A program made the position numbers and the translations under genes. A stretch of DNA of 17,742 bases from CAVRZR01 sp964354215 (lineage in GTDB: Bacteria; Actinomycetota; Coriobacteriia; Anaerosomatales; CAVRZR01): the NCBI GenBank assembly GCA_964354215.1, contig CAYGYT010000043.1:1-17742 (forward strand), given 5' to 3'. The notes beneath the pieces are model-generated. The model saw nothing but the letters and a program-made list of their open reading frames with translations. It was not told the DNA's origin and made no database searches. Numbering within the stretch: position 1 is the first letter of the stretch; each line of letters starts with the position of its first letter. Shown here one piece after another: positions 13,618 to 17,742 of the stretch.

Positions 13618-14388
13618 CTACACCTCACCCAGCGCGGCCGGTGGCTGCAGGTCGTCGTAGATGCGTGCGGAGACGAGCTTGCCGCTCGCGCCACGCTGGT
13701 AGGCTGCCGCACCCGCCTGGGGGGTCATCGGTTCGGCACCCCAGCGGTCCGCCATGTACTCGTAGACCACGGTCACGCCGTCGTCGGTGATCGTGCCGAG
13801 GTGAAGGGCGATCGGGCCGAGGCTCAGGATGTCCTGGTACCATTTCGTTCGGTCCGGACCGCAGTAGACCCACGGCCCGCCCGCTGGCTCGCGGACGCAG
13901 CCGTCCTGCTCGAAGGCGGAGTCTGCCGCTGCGGCGTCGCCTCGACCGAGCGCCTCGTGATATGTGCCGACCGGCTCCGCAGGCCTCTCGATCAGGTCGT
14001 ACTGCATAAGTGGCGGCCGGACGACATGCGAGCCCGTGAGTGGCCACGTGCTGTGGTAGACGCGCAGGTCACGGATGCGGTCGTCCTCGGCGTCGGCAAC
14101 GAGCATCACTGGCAGCTCGCGCTCCTCCCCGTCGATGTCGAGGTAGAGGAGGAACTCGTGGATGACGCGCCCGGGCGTGATCACGTCGTGCAGCGGTTCC
14201 GAGCGGGCCTTGTGCCGCCCGAGCCATGCGCGCGTCTCGGCAACGAATTCGGCCGGCTGCTGCTTGCCGCCGAGAGGAGAGTCCACGGTCGCCTTGTCGC
14301 CGAAGACGCCGACCGCGGCCATGTCCCCGTCCGCCAGCCTCGGATAGAGACTGCGCAGATCCTCGGCGACCTTCGAAGATGCGTTCAC
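13618..14388 (-). CDS. Double NTF2/SnoaL-like domain protein
   Basis: This 256-residue protein appears to contain two NTF2/SnoaL-like cone folds. In the first half (about 1-130), a helical start (LRSLYPRLADGDMAAVGVFGD) leads to strands including IHEFLLYLDIDGEERELP and IRDLRVYHSTWPL. In the second half (about 135-250), YHEALGRGDAAAADSAFEQDGCVREPAGG leads to VYEYMADRWG and LVSARIYDDLQPP. Such folds serve as enzymes or ligand-binding proteins, and no catalytic set can be assigned. The GTG at 14388 is chosen because GAGGAGGAG lies just upstream; the longer in-frame extension is Arg/Ser-rich and looks non-coding. It lies 88 bases after vapC and 38 bases before the lipoprotein gene, all on the minus strand. 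Confidence 0.7.
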   Translation of the reverse strand: MNASSKVAEDLRSLYPRLADGDMAAVGVFGDKATVDSPLGGKQQPAEFVAETRAWLGRHKARSEPLHDVITPGRVIHEFLLYLDIDGEERELPVMLVADAEDDRIRDLRVYHSTWPLTGSHVVRPPLMQYDLIERPAEPVGTYHEALGRGDAAAADSAFEQDGCVREPAGGPWVYCGPDRTKWYQDILSLGPIALHLGTITDDGVTVVYEYMADRWGAEPMTPQAGAAAYQRGASGKLVSARIYDDLQPPAALGEV

Positions 14389-14427
14389 GGCTCCTCCTCT
14401 GTGTTGGGCTCCCGCTCGTTGTGTATT

Positions 14428-14441
14428 CCCGCTGGAGCGGG
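14428..14441. other. Small GC hairpin between vapC and the NTF2-like gene
   Basis: CCCGC-TGGA-GCGGG is a perfect 5-bp stem with a 4-base loop in the 88-base gap after vapC. No U-run follows on the minus strand. It may weakly terminate the vapBC transcript. Confidence 0.25.
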
Positions 14442-14476
14442 CGATGGTCGGCCTGAGGTCCCAAGGGAGGCTGCGA

Positions 14477-14881
14477 TCACGCGTCCATGAGGCGAACGCC
14501 TGGGAAGCTTCCGTGCGCCTTGGCGTCGGCGGAGACGAGCGGCGCACGGAGCAGGCTCGCAAGCCCGGCCGAGAAGGCGTCGTAGAGCGAGCACCCAAGT
14601 ACCGCACGCTGGGCCGCCGCCGCAGCGACGAGCTCCTGACCCAGCGGCACGACGGCTAGGTCTACGGTAGCGAGGTCTCGCCAGGCACCCTCGATGTCGG
14701 TGAGCACGCGACTGCGAGATATCGCCCCCAGGACCTCGTAGATGAAGAGGGTGTCGACAGCGAGGATCGTCCCACCCGTGCGGTGAGCGGTGAGCAGTCG
14801 ATGCGCCTCGTCCGAGCCCGGCTCGTCGCGAAACCACTTCACGCCGACAGAAGCGTCGAGCACGAGGACCGGTACGCTCAT
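14477..14881 (-). CDS. vapC: PIN-domain ribonuclease, VapC-type toxin
   Basis: This 134-residue PIN protein carries the expected acidic metal-binding residues: Asp9 (LVLDASVGVKWF), Glu49 (YEVLGA), Asp101 (CSLYDAFSAGLA) and Asp119 (LVSADAK). VapC toxins are Mg-dependent RNases that cut tRNA or rRNA and are held inactive by VapB. Length is normal. Its ATG overlaps the stop of the upstream RHH gene (ATGA, 14878-14881), the classic antitoxin-first vapBC layout. All four acidic residues are intact, so it should be active. The RNA target cannot be predicted from sequence alone. Confidence 0.9.
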   Translation of the reverse strand: MSVPVLVLDASVGVKWFRDEPGSDEAHRLLTAHRTGGTILAVDTLFIYEVLGAISRSRVLTDIEGAWRDLATVDLAVVPLGQELVAAAAAQRAVLGCSLYDAFSAGLASLLRAPLVSADAKAHGSFPGVRLMDA

Positions 14882-15192
14882 TCGGAGTCCGATTCCCCAG
14901 CGGTCTCCTGAGAGGTGCCCCTCAGCCTGCGAAGCACCTCGAGGCTCGACGGCTCGCCCTCCGAGGCAGGATCATCGGCATACTCCCGGGCGATACGCTT
15001 CATGTCCTCGATTGCTGCGAGGGCATCGCGCTGGTAGGCCTCGTCGTGCACGCGTTTGCGCGTGCGCGAGAGGTACTCTGCGGTGGCTTCCTGGATGAGT
15101 GCGCTACGGCTCGTTCTTGTCTGCGCCGCCCACTCATCGACGTCTTCGAGCAGCCAGTCAGAGATGGCGATCGCTATCTTGCGCTTGGGCAT
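14878..15192 (-). CDS. vapB: Ribbon-helix-helix antitoxin, VapB-type
   Basis: This 104-residue protein starts with a ribbon-helix-helix DNA-binding fold: the strand KRKIAIAISDWLLEDVDEWA, then RTSRSALIQEATAEYL (about residues 2-42). The acidic, probably flexible C-terminal tail (about 48-104) would wrap and inhibit VapC. RHH antitoxins also repress their own promoter, and a near-palindrome sits just upstream at 15207-15228. The ATG at 15192 is preferred because GGAG lies six bases before it. An in-frame ATG at 15204 would add only four residues. A much longer upstream open frame is Arg-rich and has no family features. The gene is divergent from fic. Confidence 0.82.
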   Translation of the reverse strand: MPKRKIAIAISDWLLEDVDEWAAQTRTSRSALIQEATAEYLSRTRKRVHDEAYQRDALAAIEDMKRIAREYADDPASEGEPSSLEVLRRLRGTSQETAGESDSE

Positions 15193-15206
15193 GGCATACT
15201 CCATGT

Positions 15207-15228
15207 GGTAGTACCAGACGGTCATACC
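15207..15228. promoter_or_regulatory. Candidate VapB operator
   Basis: GGTA-GT-ACC-AGAC-GGT-CA-TACC is symmetric except for the central spacer and one dinucleotide in each arm. It lies 15 bases before the vapB ATG at 15192, and the in-frame ATG at 15204 would fall right next to it. Position and size fit an RHH autoregulatory site; binding is inferred. The rest of the 210-base divergent gap to fic (15193-15402) becomes visibly more AT-rich near 15333-15390. No clear -35/-10 pair was found there. Confidence 0.5.
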
Positions 15229-15402
15229 AAGAGTACTGCGAGACGATCGCTCGGACAAGTGCAGCCTCCGCGCAGGAGCCCCGCGGTTGGAGAGAGCGCC
15301 TGGTTTCCAAGCGACCTTGCGAAGCCGCCGAAGCTTTGCAAGAATAGTCGCATGGATTTTGAAAGCGAGCGGATTTCTGCAAGTCCACTTTAGGGGGTGC
15401 CG

Positions 15403-16548
15403 ATGGACCCGAGGGCATTCGCATTCCCGGAAGTTGGTCGCATCGTCCGCGCGGAGGGCGGCTACTTCGCATTCGTTCCCGCGCCGCTTCCACCAAGCAT
15501 CGAGTGGGACAACGAGCTCGTGCTGGCCCTCTCCCGTGCGGATGCGGCTCTTAGTCGCCTGTCCGGTGTCGGGTCTCAGCTCCCCAACCCGCATCTCCTC
15601 ATCGACCCGTATGTCAGGCGTGAAGCCGTACTGTCGTCCCGCATCGAGGGAACGCAAGCCAGCCTCTCCGACTTGTTTGTCGACGAAGTCGACCCCGCGC
15701 GCGTCGAAGCATCTCGGGATGACGTGCTCGAGGTCCGCAACTACGTGGCGGCGCTCGAGTACGGGCTCTCTCGGCTCGCCGATCTTCCGCTCTCGCTGCG
15801 GCTCGTTCGTGAGATCCACCAGCGGTTGATGACGGGCGTCAGGGGAGGCCACGCAACGCCGGGCGAGTTCCGTCGCTCGCAGAACTGGATTGGCAGACCG
15901 GGATCGACCATCGAGACAGCGGACTACGTTCCGCCTCCGCCCGACGAGATGCTTGAAGCGCTCGCCGATTGGGAGCGATTCCTCCACGACCATGGCACGC
16001 TACCTGACCTGGTGCAATGTGCGCTCATACACGAGCAGTTCGAGGCGATCCATCCGTTCCTTGACGGCAACGGCAGGGTTGGCCGGCTGCTGATCACCCT
16101 GTTCTTGGTCGAGCGAGGACGCCTGCGGCAACCGTTGCTGTATCTGTCGGCCTACTTCGAGGCGCACCGCGAGGAGTACTACGAAGCCCTGCAGGCGGTT
16201 CGGACGCGCGCTGACTGGCACGGCTGGCTGCTCTACTTCCTCGTTGGCGTCGAGCAGATCGCCGAGAAGGCGGCGGAGCAGGCTGCGGAGCTTGGTGACA
16301 TGCGCGAGCGCTACCGCGCCATGGTGGCGGGCAAGCCGAAGGCGCTGGCGCTCGTCGACGAGCTGTTCCGATCGCCCGCGGCGAATGCTGCATCAGTCGC
16401 GCGCGCACTCGGGGTGTCCGATCCGACGGCGCGCACCGCGATCGCGGCTCTCGAGAGAGTCGGATTGCTCGAGGAGCACACCGGCCGGGCATGGGGCAAG
16501 CTTTGGATTGCGAGGCCGGTCATCGAGTTGCTCGAGAGGCCGTTGTAG
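15403..16548 (+). CDS. Class II Fic-domain protein (AMPylase) with C-terminal winged helix
   Basis: This 381-residue protein has the Fic active-site loop H217-PFLDGNGRVG-R228, which transfers AMP from ATP to target proteins. It also has an N-terminal inhibitory motif, S78-SRI-E82-G83, matching [S/T]xxxE[G/N], so it is self-inhibited (class II) and needs no separate FicA-type antitoxin. The order is an N-terminal Fic-N region (about 1-110), the Fic core (about 130-260) and a winged-helix DNA-binding domain (about 315-375: ANAASVARALGVSDPTARTAIAALERVGLLEE). The ATG at 15403 follows AGGGGGT; a GTG at 15397 is an alternative. It is divergent from vapBC. The wHTH suggests self-regulation. The target is unknown. 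Confidence 0.92.
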   Translation: MDPRAFAFPEVGRIVRAEGGYFAFVPAPLPPSIEWDNELVLALSRADAALSRLSGVGSQLPNPHLLIDPYVRREAVLSSRIEGTQASLSDLFVDEVDPARVEASRDDVLEVRNYVAALEYGLSRLADLPLSLRLVREIHQRLMTGVRGGHATPGEFRRSQNWIGRPGSTIETADYVPPPPDEMLEALADWERFLHDHGTLPDLVQCALIHEQFEAIHPFLDGNGRVGRLLITLFLVERGRLRQPLLYLSAYFEAHREEYYEALQAVRTRADWHGWLLYFLVGVEQIAEKAAEQAAELGDMRERYRAMVAGKPKALALVDELFRSPAANAASVARALGVSDPTARTAIAALERVGLLEEHTGRAWGKLWIARPVIELLERPL

Positions 16549-16588
16549 CAGGTCGTGTGAGAGCGCGGTCGCCCGCGCCCCCCTCTGC

Positions 16589-16612
16589 GATAATGTGCGT
16601 GCCCGCGCGCAC
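16589..16612 (+). promoter_or_regulatory. Candidate -10 and adjoining hairpin upstream of purB
   Basis: GATAAT (16589-16594) stands out in very GC-rich DNA and would give initiation near 16601. No good -35 is visible. GTGCGTG/CGCGCAC (16595-16601 and 16606-16612, one G-U pair, loop CCCG) follows directly and would overlap the transcript start. No purine-box or riboswitch pattern was recognised in the remaining gap. Confidence 0.35.
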
Positions 16613-16647
16613 TGAGCGCTGCGGTCGCCGGCTGGAGGGGCATCCCG

Positions 16648-17742
16648 ATGATCGATCGCTACACGCGTCCCGAGATGGGCCGCATCTGGTCGCTCGAGAA
16701 CAAGTTCGAGGTGTGGAAGGAGATCGAGGTCCTCGCGTGCGAGGCTCAAGGCCAGCTCGGCGTGATCCCGCGCGAGGCCGCTGCCGAGATCCGCGAGCGG
16801 GCCGCCTTCTCAGTCGAGCGCATCGAGGAGATCGAGCGCGAGACGAACCACGACGTCATCGCGTTCCTCACGAACATGGCCGAACACATCGGCGAGCCCA
16901 GCAAGTGGGTCCACTTCGGCATGACGTCGAGCGATCTAGGCGACACGGCGCTCTGCTACCAGATGACGCAGTCGCAGGACATCATCATCGAGGACGTGCG
17001 AAGGCTCATCGAGATCTGCACGCGGCGCGCGCTCGAGTTTCGCGAGACCCTGTGCGTGGGGCGCACGCACGGCATCCACGCCGAGCCGATGACGTTCGGC
17101 ATGAAGTGGGCGGCGTGGGCGCAGGCGTTCAAGCGTGCCGAAGGGCGCCTCGTCGCGACCCGCAAGTTCTCGTGCGCCTGGGGTGCGATCAGCGGCGCGG
17201 TGGGCTCGTACTCCAACATCGACCCATTCGTAGAGCAGTACGTGTGCGAGAAGCTTGGGCTGCAGCCGGATCCCGCCTCGCAGCAGGTCATCGCACGCGA
17301 CCGGCATGCGCACGTGCTCGCGGTGCTCGCCACGGTCGCCGCCACCGCCGAGTGGGTCGCGCAGGAGATCCGCGCGCTGCAGAAGACCGACACGCTCGAG
17401 GCCGAGGAGCCGTTCGCGAAGGGGCAGAAGGGCTCGTCGGCGATGCCGCACAAGCGAAACCCCATCACCGCCGAGCGGGTTTGCGGCCTCGCGCGGGTCG
17501 TGAAGGCGAACGCGCAGGTGGGCTTCGACAACGTGGCGCTCTGGCACGAGCGCGACATCAGCCACTCCTCGGCGGAGCGCGTCGTGCTCGCCGACAGTTT
17601 CATTGCCACCGACTACCTGCTCGACAAGCTCGCCTGGATCCTCGACGGCCTCGTAGTCTATCCCGAGAACATGCTTGCGAACCTCGGGAAGACGCGTGGG
17701 CTCATCTACTCCTCGCGCGTGCTGCTCGCGCTCGTGGGCGCG
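16648..17742 (+). CDS. purB: Adenylosuccinate lyase, 5' part (runs off the window)
   Basis: The 365 codons present lack the C-terminal end. The enzyme of the fumarase/aspartase superfamily releases fumarate from SAICAR and from adenylosuccinate in purine synthesis. Visible features are TNHDVIAF (His68), MTSSDLGDT, GRTHGIHAEP with the catalytic-type His141, and the family signature KGSSAMPHKRNP at about 261-272, which carries the mobile-loop Ser. The ATG at 16648 follows GGAGGGG about eight bases upstream. It is preceded by fic on the same strand with a 99-base gap and its own possible -10, so it is probably transcribed separately. Confidence 0.96.
   Translation, partial: MIDRYTRPEMGRIWSLENKFEVWKEIEVLACEAQGQLGVIPREAAAEIRERAAFSVERIEEIERETNHDVIAFLTNMAEHIGEPSKWVHFGMTSSDLGDTALCYQMTQSQDIIIEDVRRLIEICTRRALEFRETLCVGRTHGIHAEPMTFGMKWAAWAQAFKRAEGRLVATRKFSCAWGAISGAVGSYSNIDPFVEQYVCEKLGLQPDPASQQVIARDRHAHVLAVLATVAATAEWVAQEIRALQKTDTLEAEEPFAKGQKGSSAMPHKRNPITAERVCGLARVVKANAQVGFDNVALWHERDISHSSAERVVLADSFIATDYLLDKLAWILDGLVVYPENMLANLGKTRGLIYSSRVLLALVGA

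Noticed and set aside
14389..14607. N-terminal extension of the NTF2-like protein
   Set aside because: Arg/Ser/Thr-rich low-complexity sequence; the GTG at 14388 has a strong purine-rich ribosome site.
15193..15993. Long N-terminal extension of the vapB reading frame
   Set aside because: It runs antisense through fic, lacks domain features, and the RHH fold begins at the ATG with a ribosome site at 15192.
1..17742. CRISPR array, tRNA/rRNA genes, insertion sequences, prophage or integrase genes
   Set aside because: No regularly spaced repeats, cloverleaf-like segments, terminal inverted repeats or transposase/integrase motifs were seen by eye. A tRNAscan and IS database search would be decisive.

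Overview
The window is GC-rich, gene-dense bacterial DNA. The carB and purB sequences, the many GTG starts and the tightly overlapping genes suggest a high-GC actinobacterium, possibly a Coriobacteriia-type lineage. That assignment is inference, because no rRNA or other taxonomic marker is present. No tRNA, rRNA, CRISPR array, transposase or integrase was seen, and no stretch over 300 bases lacks a gene.

Layout. 1-107 (+) is the tail of a GNAT acetyltransferase. 139-974 (-) holds two overlapping YdeI/OmpD-associated (OmdA-type) genes. 1095-2953 (-) is a compact three-gene unit: an XRE-nucleotidyltransferase (MNT) antitoxin-like gene, a HEPN (DUF86) toxin-like gene and a patatin-like phospholipase that starts one base after the HEPN stop. 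3068-6115 is a TetR regulator (-) divergent from a three-gene redox operon (+): two flavodoxin-fold proteins and a Rossmann-fold SDR-like protein. The shared promoter region carries two perfect dyads and face-to-face -35/-10 elements. 6277-11718 (+) holds carB, a NAL1-like trypsin-fold protease with a small coupled partner, and hisF. 11746-12685 (-) is a second, paralogous XRE-MNT/HEPN pair without a patatin gene. 12756-14388 (-) holds a TfoX-N-type protein, a META-domain lipoprotein and a double NTF2/SnoaL-like protein. 14477-15192 (-) is a VapBC toxin-antitoxin pair, divergent from a class II Fic protein (15403-16548, +). The window ends inside purB (16648-17742, +).

Themes. Core nucleotide and histidine metabolism genes (carB, hisF, purB) are interleaved with four toxin or toxin-antitoxin-type loci: two MNT/HEPN pairs, VapBC and Fic. 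The most interesting candidate for an undescribed system is the MNT-HEPN-patatin unit, in which an AMPylation-controlled RNase-type pair appears translationally coupled to a lipase. Its paralogue about 9.7 kb away, which lacks the lipase, offers a natural comparison. Both MNT genes have the same unusual 5' arrangement: a promoter-like element six bases before the ATG, no Shine-Dalgarno sequence, and repeated GTTGT half-sites at the -35 and -10 positions. This suggests leaderless, autoregulated antitoxin transcripts. The TetR-controlled redox operon has the clearest regulatory region in the window.
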